Of a stretch of DNA of 7,219 nucleotides, positions 1-4,641 are shown in pieces. Source of the stretch: Candidatus Latescibacterota bacterium (GTDB taxonomy: Bacteria > Krumholzibacteriota > Krumholzibacteriia > WVZY01 > JAKEHA01); assembly GCA_022615275.1 (NCBI GenBank), contig JAKEHA010000216.1:1-7219 (forward strand), given 5' to 3'. A model generated the notes under the pieces. It ran no database searches and had not been told where the DNA came from. It saw only the letters and a list, made by a program, of their open reading frames with translations. The stretch's first letter is position 1. Every line of letters begins with the position of its first letter. A program made the position numbers and the translations under genes.

Positions 1-891
1 CGAGGAGAAGAACATCTGCCCCGCGTTGTTCGCGACTTTGAGCGGCATGATGCGGCAACCCGGGGCCGCGCCGCACGCGCCCAACCCGTTGTTGGCTTCG
101 GCGGCCGCGACACCCGCGCACGCGGTGCCGTGTCCGGGTGCCGAGGAGTTGTCTTCGGGGTTGCTGTCGCCGCTGCCGTAGTCCCAGCCCGCCACCAGTG
201 TGAGGTCGGGGTGGCTCAAGTTCACGCCCGAGTCGATGATGGCGATGATCACGTTGGGATCGCCGAACCCCGCCGTTCCGTCCCACCCGAGCTGCGCGTT
301 GGTGTCGAAGCCCGGCGTGCCGACGGTGGTGGGCAGCGTGTGGTCGTAGGTGCCGCCCCAGTCGAGGCCGGGCAGCTGCGCCGTGTTGTTGTGACCCCAG
401 TGCTGCACGTAGGCCGGATCCGTCGGTACGACGGCCGGGAACGCACGCCAGTCCGGTGTCGCGTGCTCGACGTTGGGATCCGCGGAGTACTGGCGCAGCA
501 TTTCCTCGATGTCCACGCCGCTCGCGACGTGCAGCATGAACGTGCGCTCGAGTCCGATCTGCCGCGCTTCGACCAGGTTTCTCGGCTCGATGAACGGCCG
601 CGAAATCTGCACGACGCGCATCTGCCGGTTGAGCGCATCGACCGAAGACAGCCCCGTCATGGTGCCGGGCGCGACCGCACCCACCTGCCGGGGAATCTTG
701 AGCGTCGAGAGCTGCATGCTGGAGTCCTTGAACTTCACGATGATGCGATCGGGTGCGTACGGCAGGACCTCGTCGCCGGGCGCGCCGCCGTTCAGTACCG
801 GCGAAACCGGGGCGGACGCCCACACCGATGTAACTAAGAGAATGGAGAATGCGAGCAAAGACACGGTAACGCGCAATGACTTGCGGTTCAT
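1..891 (-). CDS. Secreted subtilisin-like serine protease (S8), partial: N-terminal 297 residues
   Basis: The minus-strand frame is open from ATG at 891 to the window edge, so the 3' end is missing. Residues 1 to about 25-27 form a signal peptide: MNRK, a hydrophobic core, then VWA-SA, a signal peptidase I type site. Residues 47-147 look like a fervidolysin-type prodomain, opening with PDRIIVKFK and closing with DPNVEHATPD. The S8 catalytic domain follows. The catalytic Asp is D220 in IAIIDSGVNLSHPDL and the catalytic His is H254 in GHGTACAGVAAA; both motifs are intact. The oxyanion Asn and the nucleophilic Ser (GTSMA-type motif) would lie beyond position 1. GAGGAG at 899-904 (minus) sits 7 nt before the ATG and supports this start. 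The product should be exported and activated by removal of the prodomain, and probably degrades extracellular or periplasmic protein. C-terminal domains cannot be seen. The gene diverges from the glycosyltransferase at 1259 and has a long leader. Confidence 0.93.
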   Translation of the reverse strand, partial: MNRKSLRVTVSLLAFSILLVTSVWASAPVSPVLNGGAPGDEVLPYAPDRIIVKFKDSSMQLSTLKIPRQVGAVAPGTMTGLSSVDALNRQMRVVQISRPFIEPRNLVEARQIGLERTFMLHVASGVDIEEMLRQYSADPNVEHATPDWRAFPAVVPTDPAYVQHWGHNNTAQLPGLDWGGTYDHTLPTTVGTPGFDTNAQLGWDGTAGFGDPNVIIAIIDSGVNLSHPDLTLVAGWDYGSGDSNPEDNSSAPGHGTACAGVAAAEANNGLGACGAAPGCRIMPLKVANNAGQMFFSS

Positions 892-1131
892 CTCTCTCTC
901 CTCACAAGTTCGTTTTCACGCCCCGCGTCGAGTCGTCGGGCGACGATTACGGTGGGGCACCCAAGGGAAAAAACGACTAGGGCGCGTGCGCCCTGCTTCG
1001 GTTGGATGATGTGTGCGGATACCTCCCCGTCGCGGTCGCAGCAGGATCGACCGCGGGTCGAAAAACCGGGCGGCATCGACCGGGGGAGACAGGAAGGTCG
1101 GTCGGTGCCGTCGTCCGCTCGATAGGCGAAC
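892..1131 (-). promoter_or_regulatory. Long structured 5' leader of the protease gene
   Basis: If transcription starts near 1131 (promoter at 1139-1167), the protease mRNA has a leader of about 240 nt. It contains alternating complementary 5-mers: GGTCG/CGACC blocks at plus positions 1077-1081, 1056-1060, 1048-1052 and 1034-1038. Two arrangements exclude each other. One is an 8-bp stem, 1031-1038 with 1048-1055, with a 9-nt loop. The other is a tight 5-bp stem, 1048-1052 with 1056-1060, with a 3-nt loop. Further GGTCG copies lie at 1096-1104. A terminator-like hairpin follows at 968-994 before the Shine-Dalgarno. No known riboswitch class was recognised. The structures are seen in the sequence; a regulatory role is inferred. 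Confidence 0.35.
968..994 (-). terminator. Terminator-like hairpin inside the protease leader
   Basis: Read on the minus strand, AGGGCG-CACG-CGCCCT (994 to 979) forms a perfect 6-bp stem with a 4-nt loop. After AGTCG comes a run of six T (973-968). The T-run is displaced 5 nt from the stem, which weakens the call. It lies about 77 nt upstream of the protease start codon, and the only gene upstream is divergent. It would therefore act on the protease's own transcript as an attenuator, or block stray antisense transcription. On the plus strand no T-run follows. Confidence 0.4.
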
Positions 1132-1138
1132 GCGGGGA

Positions 1139-1167
1139 ATCTTAAACGGCGCGCAAAGGTTCGTCTA
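1139..1167 (-). promoter_or_regulatory. Candidate sigma70-type promoter of the protease gene
   Basis: On the minus strand TAGACG (1167-1162) and TAAGAT (1144-1139) are separated by exactly 17 nt. Each hexamer matches the sigma70 consensus at 4 of 6 positions. The predicted start near 1131 gives a leader of about 240 nt. It was chosen because spacing and both boxes agree; nothing better was seen closer to the gene. Confidence 0.35.
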
Positions 1168-1183
1168 CACAAATGTATGAGCG

Positions 1184-1195
1184 GCCGTTAACGGC
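1184..1195. promoter_or_regulatory. 12-bp perfect palindrome in the divergent promoter region
   Basis: GCCGTTAACGGC is a perfect 12-bp palindrome. It lies between the candidate -35 of the minus-strand protease promoter (1162-1167) and the candidate -35 of the plus-strand glycosyltransferase promoter (1204-1209). Its position and symmetry fit an operator for a dimeric regulator acting on one or both genes. The palindrome is seen directly; the operator role is inferred and no regulator is identified. Confidence 0.3.
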
Positions 1196-1203
1196 ACCCC
1201 CGG

Positions 1204-1232
1204 TTGCGCCGCCGGTGGCCTCGTGGTAACGT
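1204..1232 (+). promoter_or_regulatory. Weak candidate promoter of the glycosyltransferase gene
   Basis: TTGCGC (1204-1209) and TAACGT (1227-1232) are 17 nt apart. Each matches consensus at only 3 of 6 positions, including the most conserved TTG and TA...T bases. The predicted start near 1239 leaves only about 20 nt before the ATG. That short leader would fit the absence of a clear Shine-Dalgarno there. Confidence 0.2.
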
Positions 1233-1258
1233 GATTCCCGATCCGGTATTCCGAACCC

Positions 1259-2842
1259 ATGCGGAACCTCCCTTCCGACCTCCCCGCCCTGCTGGTCCTG
1301 CTGATTGCAACATTGGTGTTTGCGGCCGTTTTCGTCGATTTCTCCGTCTCGCCGTTCGAGGACGCGGCCATCCTCATGCGCTATGCGGGCCACCTGGCCG
1401 GCGGGCACGGGATCGTATGGAATGTGGGCGAGGCACCGGTGGACGGCGCCACCGACTTCCTGTTCATGGCCGTGGTTGCCCTGCTGGTGAAGCTGGGGGT
1501 GGCGCTGGAGATAGCGACGCGCGGTATCGGATTCGCTTCCCATCTACTCACCGTGGGCGTCGTATACGCGACCGCGAGGAGACACTTCCGTCTGCCCGCT
1601 CTCCCCGTTTCGATCGCGTGCTCGTACCTGGCCCTCGGGCCGGGGCTGTTCTACGTCTCGGCGTATTTCGGCACCCCGTTCTTCGCGCTTTTCGCGAGCC
1701 TTTCGTGGTGCGTCGCGCTGCACATCGTTCAGCGAGGAGAATCGGCGAGCTCGGCGCTGGGTTTCGCGCTTTTCGCGCTGGTCACCGCGCTGATTCGGCC
1801 CGAGGGCGTGATCCTGTCCGCCTTGATGCTGGGCACGATTCTGTTTCTCAACGGCTGGCGAGGCTCGCGGCGAACCACGATTAGCTATCTCGCCGTGTTC
1901 TTGATCGTGGGTGGCGCCTACTTTTTGTGGAGATGGCACTATTTCGGTTTTCCGCTGCCGAATGCGTTCTACAAGAAAGGTGGCGCGCACATCCAAGTCG
2001 GAAGCCTGCAGAGTTCGGTGCTCATGACCATCAAGCTCTGCATGCCGTTGCTACCGGTTTTCGCGTTGGGTTTGCTCTCGACGCGAACGCGCCGGTTGGT
2101 GCTCGCGTTCTCCATCCCCCTGGTCGGGTTCGCCGCGGCATTCGCGGTGCTCTCCGACGAGATGAACTACGGCGCGCGATTCCAGTACGCGCTCTTGCCG
2201 ATCGCGCTGATGTCGTGTTGGCCGCTCGTTGCCGGCCTCGGGGACGCCGTGGCACCCCGCTTCGGAGGCCTCCTACCTGGACAACGGCTCGTGCTCGCGC
2301 TCGCGACCGTCGCGATGTGGGCCGTGGTCTACCTGCACGCGACGATGCGGCTCGGCTACCACCGCGACGGTCGCTACGACGTGGCCGTCGCGCTTTCCGA
2401 TTACGCGGACCGGGGCTTGCGTGTGGCCACGTCGGAATCGGGTCTCTTGCCGTTGTACTCGCGATGGACGGCGCTGGACACGTGGGGTTTGAGCGATTCG
2501 TGGATCGCGCACCACGGCGCTATTACCGAGGAATACCTGGGCCGCTTCGGCCCCCACCTCATCGTGTTCCACGAGTTCTTCTCACCGCTCGTGCCCCCGC
2601 GCGAGCCGCGCGACGCACGCGGCAGGGAATGGTTCGAGATGGCGATGGTCTTGAAGGCGTACGCGGAGAAGAACGGGTACACACCGGCGGCGGCGTACGG
2701 GGACAGTCCGTACGACGCGCACCTTTACTACGTGCGCTCGGACTTTCCGGAGAGTGATGAGATCGTGAGGCGAATCCGCGAGACCGAGTACACGTGGTAC
2801 CGGACGGGAAGGAAGGCCATCAACTACCTGGGCGTCCCGTGA
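1259..2842 (+). CDS. Polytopic GT-C fold glycosyltransferase, AftB-like
   Basis: The product has 527 residues. The N-terminal two thirds hold about ten to eleven membrane segments (roughly 8-28, 66-82, 90-106, 115-134, 138-157, 165-198, 207-224, 256-272, 280-298, 307-325, 342-361). The first outer loop carries the acidic GT-C signature FEDAAILMRYAGHLAGGHG (33-51), then IVWNVGE and VDGATDFLF. In this superfamily the acidic pair (here E34-D35) acts in catalysis with lipid-linked sugar donors. LIRPEG (178-183), FPLPNAFYKK (231-240) and GARFQYALLP (305-314) are the other blocks typical of AftB-like and related bacterial GT-C proteins. Residues ~370-527 form a soluble tail, including LDTWGLSDSWIAHHG (406-420), probably periplasmic. 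It probably moves a sugar from a polyprenyl-phosphate donor onto an envelope glycan or protein; the substrate is unknown. ATG 1259 is the first possible start after an in-frame stop at 1232. No Shine-Dalgarno is evident, but later starts would remove the first membrane segment. Its last 19 nt overlap the convergent reading frame ending at 2824. Confidence 0.75.
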   Translation: MRNLPSDLPALLVLLIATLVFAAVFVDFSVSPFEDAAILMRYAGHLAGGHGIVWNVGEAPVDGATDFLFMAVVALLVKLGVALEIATRGIGFASHLLTVGVVYATARRHFRLPALPVSIACSYLALGPGLFYVSAYFGTPFFALFASLSWCVALHIVQRGESASSALGFALFALVTALIRPEGVILSALMLGTILFLNGWRGSRRTTISYLAVFLIVGGAYFLWRWHYFGFPLPNAFYKKGGAHIQVGSLQSSVLMTIKLCMPLLPVFALGLLSTRTRRLVLAFSIPLVGFAAAFAVLSDEMNYGARFQYALLPIALMSCWPLVAGLGDAVAPRFGGLLPGQRLVLALATVAMWAVVYLHATMRLGYHRDGRYDVAVALSDYADRGLRVATSESGLLPLYSRWTALDTWGLSDSWIAHHGAITEEYLGRFGPHLIVFHEFFSPLVPPREPRDARGREWFEMAMVLKAYAEKNGYTPAAAYGDSPYDAHLYYVRSDFPESDEIVRRIRETEYTWYRTGRKAINYLGVP

Positions 2843-3204
2843 AGCACGCTCGCGTCGACGGCGTTGGGCGCGATACTGGTGTAACGGTAGGTGAAGGTCC
2901 GCTCCGGCCCTTCGGTCAGCAAGAACGAGTGGAAGTAGAGGAGATCGCCGACGCGACGCCAGTCTTCGAAGAAAACGCGCACGGGGCCGGCCGCGCCGGG
3001 CGGGTTCAGCTCCAGCATGCGCGGCCGATGGCTGCGCTTGTCCACGAGGAGCGACGCGGGGTTCCCTTCCGCGTCGATCATGTTCACGCGTGCGCACGCG
3101 TGCCCGTCCAGTGGCTCATCGCCCGCTTGCTCGTGCTTCTTGAAGCGGGAGTCGACGTCGAAGAGGAGCAGGTGAAACTCGTGTCCGCGCGCCATCGATC
3201 CCAT
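2824..3204 (-). pseudogene. C-terminal remnant of a secreted or lipoprotein-like protein
   Basis: The minus frame ending in TAG at 2826-2824 reads as convincing protein from about 3204: 126 codons from an ATG with no Shine-Dalgarno. It starts MGSMARGHEFHLLLFDVDS. The end reads VRVFFEDWRRVGDLLYFHSF, then TFTYRYTSIAPNAVDASV. A 'DWR-vdGl-lPh' block followed by 'y-y-sI-pN-vd-s-F' resembles the C-terminus of LolA/outer-membrane-lipoprotein-sorting-like domains. That family assignment is tentative and made by eye. No signal peptide or N-terminal half is present. Immediately upstream, in another frame, lies the head of fhs, so this looks like the back half of a gene whose front was lost in a rearrangement. 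It could still be translated by reinitiation, but nothing shows that. It overlaps the 3' end of the convergent glycosyltransferase gene. Confidence 0.45.
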
Positions 3205-3410
3205 ACGCCGCGGCTGGTCGGCGTCATGGCGGTCACGAGGATGAGCTTCCCGTCGGGGCGATCCGCCTGTCTTTCGAGCCAGTCGAGGCGGATTTTGCCG
3301 GTGAATTTCCCGTAGAAGTCGAAATCGTCGTCGGTGAGCCCGAACTGCGCCATATAAGCGCGCATGTGGGTCAGGGGCACGTCGCGCGAGATCTCGAAGC
3401 TGGTTTTCAT
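3084..3410 (-). pseudogene. fhs: Truncated 5' fragment of formate-tetrahydrofolate ligase (fhs)
   Basis: From ATG 3410 the minus strand reads MKTSFEISRDVPLTHMRAYM, then FGLTDDDFDFYGKFTGKI and PDGKLILVTAMTPT. This is the characteristic N-terminus of formate-tetrahydrofolate ligase (formate + ATP + THF to 10-formyl-THF). Similarity stops at residue 65 (about position 3216), just where the family continues into the P-loop GEGKTT. The remaining 43 codons to the stop at 3084 are Ser/Thr/Arg-rich out-of-frame sequence over the neighbouring remnant. Fhs proteins usually have about 550-560 residues, so the nucleotide-binding and catalytic parts are absent and no activity is expected. AAGGA at 3418-3422 (minus), 7 nt before the ATG, is a good Shine-Dalgarno, so the fragment still carries a normal gene start. 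This suggests a recent deletion or duplication joint, or an assembly chimera. The longer frame reaching up to 3548 lacks coding character before 3410. Confidence 0.7.
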
Positions 3411-3450
3411 TGGGGAGTCCTTTGGGGCGGAATAGCGGCGCTCGCAGGCG

Positions 3451-3479
3451 ACGATAGCAGAGCCATGGGCGTGCCACAA
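3451..3479 (-). promoter_or_regulatory. Candidate promoter of the fhs fragment (sigma70, with overlapping sigma54-like site)
   Basis: On the minus strand TTGTGG (3479-3474) and TATCGT (3456-3451) are 17 nt apart, matching sigma70 boxes at 3 and 4 of 6 positions. Overlapping it, TGGCACGCCCATGGCT (3476-3461) has the GG-N10-GC spacing of a sigma54 -24/-12 promoter and differs from TGGCACG-N4-TTGC at one core base. Either would start transcription about 30-40 nt before the fhs ATG. Which one is used, if any, cannot be decided from sequence. Confidence 0.3.
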
Positions 3480-3513
3480 CCCCGCGCACTCGCCGCCGCC
3501 CGAAAACAACGAA

Positions 3514-3541
3514 GACCCCGCCATCTTTCGGTGACGGGGTC
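3514..3541 (-). terminator. Intrinsic terminator of the RRM gene
   Basis: A 12-pair hairpin (arms 3530-3541 and 3514-3525, 4-nt loop) has a G/C-rich base of seven perfect pairs, with one C-A mismatch and one wobble above it. In the minus-strand transcript the loop is GAAA, a GNRA-type tetraloop. It is followed on that strand by the T-rich stretch TTCGTTGTTTT. It lies 32 nt past the stop of the RRM gene and upstream of the fhs fragment, so it separates the two transcripts. A closely similar hairpin ends the operon at 7143-7176. Confidence 0.75.
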
Positions 3542-3573
3542 CTCGCATTACGAACGCGTGGGTAGGGCGAGCC

Positions 3574-3849
3574 TTACCAGCGGCTGCCGCCGCCGTTGCC
3601 GCCGCGCGGCTTGGCTTCCGCCTCGTTCACCTTCAGCGCGCGGCCGTCCATCTCGAAGCCGTCGAGGGCCTTGAGGGCCGGGGCCAGTCCGTTGTCGCTG
3701 ATCTCCACGAAGCCGAAGCCGCGCGGGCGGCCGGTCTCTCGGTCGTTGATCAAGCTGACGGACTGCACGGTGCCGTGCTTGCTGAACAGGGTTCTGACCT
3801 GCTCTTCGGTAGCACTGAAGGGCAGATTGCCCACGTAGATCTTCTTCAT
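3574..3849 (-). CDS. Single-RRM RNA-binding protein
   Basis: The product has 91 residues and is almost entirely one RNA recognition motif. RNP2 is IYVGNL (4-9) and RNP1 is RGFGFVEI (43-50), so the RNA-stacking aromatics Y5, F45 and F47 are all present. The last RNP1 position is Ile instead of the usual Phe/Tyr. A short Gly-rich tail (GGNGGGSRW) follows, as in the small RRM proteins of cyanobacteria and many other bacteria, some of which respond to cold. It should bind single-stranded RNA in the cytoplasm; the targets are unknown. ATG 3849 is chosen over an in-frame TTG at 3864 because GGAG at 3859-3862 is correctly placed for it (9-nt spacer) and would lie inside the gene otherwise. It is monocistronic, with its own strong promoter, long leader and terminator. 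Confidence 0.93.
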   Translation of the reverse strand: MKKIYVGNLPFSATEEQVRTLFSKHGTVQSVSLINDRETGRPRGFGFVEISDNGLAPALKALDGFEMDGRALKVNEAEAKPRGGNGGGSRW

Positions 3850-4055
3850 TCTTCTGTTCTCCAAAATGCCGGATGACCGGCTTGTCGAAGCTCGCGGAAT
3901 CTCCGGCTAGTTCCGGGCATCCCGTTGAGCTTCACGTGCGACCCGACACGGTGCCGGACCGCAAATCCATCGATCATCGAGGGGACCTGAAAAGTTGAGC
4001 GACTCTCAAAAAGGGAGGCTGAACGATATTGTCCTGAAGTCGGGGAGGATGGCGT
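3850..4055 (-). promoter_or_regulatory. Long 5' leader of the RRM gene
   Basis: The promoter at 4062-4090 predicts a start near 4055 and so an untranslated leader of about 205 nt. Several small hairpins are visible on the minus strand. GCTT-CGAC-AAGC is followed directly by GCCGG-TCAT-CCGGC (plus 3868-3881), which ends 5 nt before the GGAG Shine-Dalgarno. TGAG-AGTCG-CTCA lies further upstream. A hairpin next to the ribosome binding site could modulate translation, as long leaders of cold-responsive RNA-binding protein genes do. That role is inferred. Confidence 0.4.
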
Positions 4056-4061
4056 GGTCGA

Positions 4062-4110
4062 ATCATACGTCCCCCCTTGGGGCGTGTAAAGGTCTAATTT
4101 TCTTAAAGTT
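4062..4110 (-). promoter_or_regulatory. Near-consensus sigma70 promoter with UP-like element, RRM gene
   Basis: On the minus strand TTTACA (4090-4085) and TATGAT (4067-4062) are separated by exactly 17 nt. Each is 5 of 6 to consensus, the best promoter in the window. Directly upstream (4110-4091) is an A/T-rich stretch, unusual in this GC-rich DNA, that resembles an UP element. It should drive strong transcription of the RRM gene. Confidence 0.7.
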
Positions 4111-4158
4111 GGGCCTGCCCGAGCCCGACCCCTCCGCGGAGCGCTCCCAAGAAGTCGG

Positions 4159-4210
4159 TTGACCGCGCCACCCGCCATGTGCTAGTTTTCCAGCACTTGC
4201 TAAAAAAGCA
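4159..4210 (+). promoter_or_regulatory. Promoter and candidate BlaI-type operator of the repressor/receptor operon
   Basis: TTGACC (4159-4164) and TAGTTT (4183-4188), 18 nt apart, form a plausible sigma70 promoter. Two tandem dyads overlap and follow the -10. The first is GTGCT-N8-AGCAC (4179-4196), covering the -10. The second is TGCT-N5-AGCA (4198-4210), at the likely start site. BlaI/MecI-family repressors bind as dimers to short dyads in their own promoters, so these are natural autoregulatory operators. The half-site differs from the TACA/TGTA core of the staphylococcal sites. GGAAGG (4217-4222) provides the Shine-Dalgarno for the first gene. Confidence 0.5.
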
Positions 4211-4230
4211 GCAGGTGGAAGGCAACCCCC

Positions 4231-4641
4231 ATGGAAAGGACTACGTACACAAACGTCATGAAACGCCTACCCAGCTTGAGTCGCCGCGAACGGGAGATCA
4301 TGGATGTCCTGTATAGCGCGGGCAGTGCCAGCGCGGGCGAGGTCCAAGGGCGGATTCCCTCCCCGCCCAGTTACTCGGCGGTTCGCGCGACCCTGCGCGT
4401 CCTCGAACAAAAAGGGCTGATTACCCACGAGCACGACGGCAAGCGCTACATCTACCGGCCGACGGTCGCGTTGAACAAGGCGCGCCGGAGTGCCGTGGAT
4501 CACTTGCTCAAGACCTTCTTCGACGGTTCGGCGGCGGGCGCGGTGGCCGCCCTCCTGGAGAACCCGGGCGCCGATCTGACCGAGGAGGACCTGGATCGCA
4601 TGGCCGCGCTCATCGAGCGCGCGCGCAAGGAAGGACGATGA
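4231..4641 (+). CDS. BlaI/MecI/CopY-family transcriptional repressor
   Basis: The product has 136 residues. A winged-helix DNA-binding domain spans about 14-77: LSRREREIMDVLYSAG, then AGEV, SYSAVRATLRVLEQKGLI as recognition helix and helix end, and the wing HEHDGKRYIYRP. The C-terminal part (about 84-135, RRSAVDHLLKTFFDGS onward) matches the family's dimerisation helices. It should bind its promoter as a dimer and be removed when the partner receptor is activated, as in BlaI/BlaR1. The start at 4231 is supported by GGAAGG 8 nt upstream; the internal ATG at 4258 has no well-placed Shine-Dalgarno. Its stop overlaps the start of the M56 gene (ATGA, 4638-4641), so the two are translationally coupled. 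There is no beta-lactamase gene in the window, so the target genes are unknown. Confidence 0.92.
   Translation: MERTTYTNVMKRLPSLSRREREIMDVLYSAGSASAGEVQGRIPSPPSYSAVRATLRVLEQKGLITHEHDGKRYIYRPTVALNKARRSAVDHLLKTFFDGSAAGAVAALLENPGADLTEEDLDRMAALIERARKEGR

Noticed and set aside
130..837. A plus-strand frame opposite the protease
   Set aside because: The minus strand encodes a signal peptide, a prodomain and S8 catalytic motifs across the same bases, so the plus frame is a shadow.
888..1172. A 94-codon minus frame in the divergent intergenic region
   Set aside because: It overlaps the protease start, has no Shine-Dalgarno or recognisable motif, and coincides with promoter and leader features.
1927..2757. 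A 276-codon plus-strand frame inside the glycosyltransferase gene
   Set aside because: Its product is low-complexity Arg/Ala/Gly with no motif. The overlapping 527-residue frame has GT-C motifs and membrane segments.
3186..3225. Programmed frameshift joining the fhs head to the downstream frame
   Set aside because: No slippery heptamer is present, the two parts belong to different protein families, and the fhs part stops before its catalytic P-loop. A rearrangement or misassembly explains it better.
3850..3864. Upstream TTG start for the RRM protein (five extra residues, MENRR)
   Set aside because: The TTG and following codon overlap the GGAG that serves as Shine-Dalgarno for ATG 3849, and the RRM fold starts right after that ATG.
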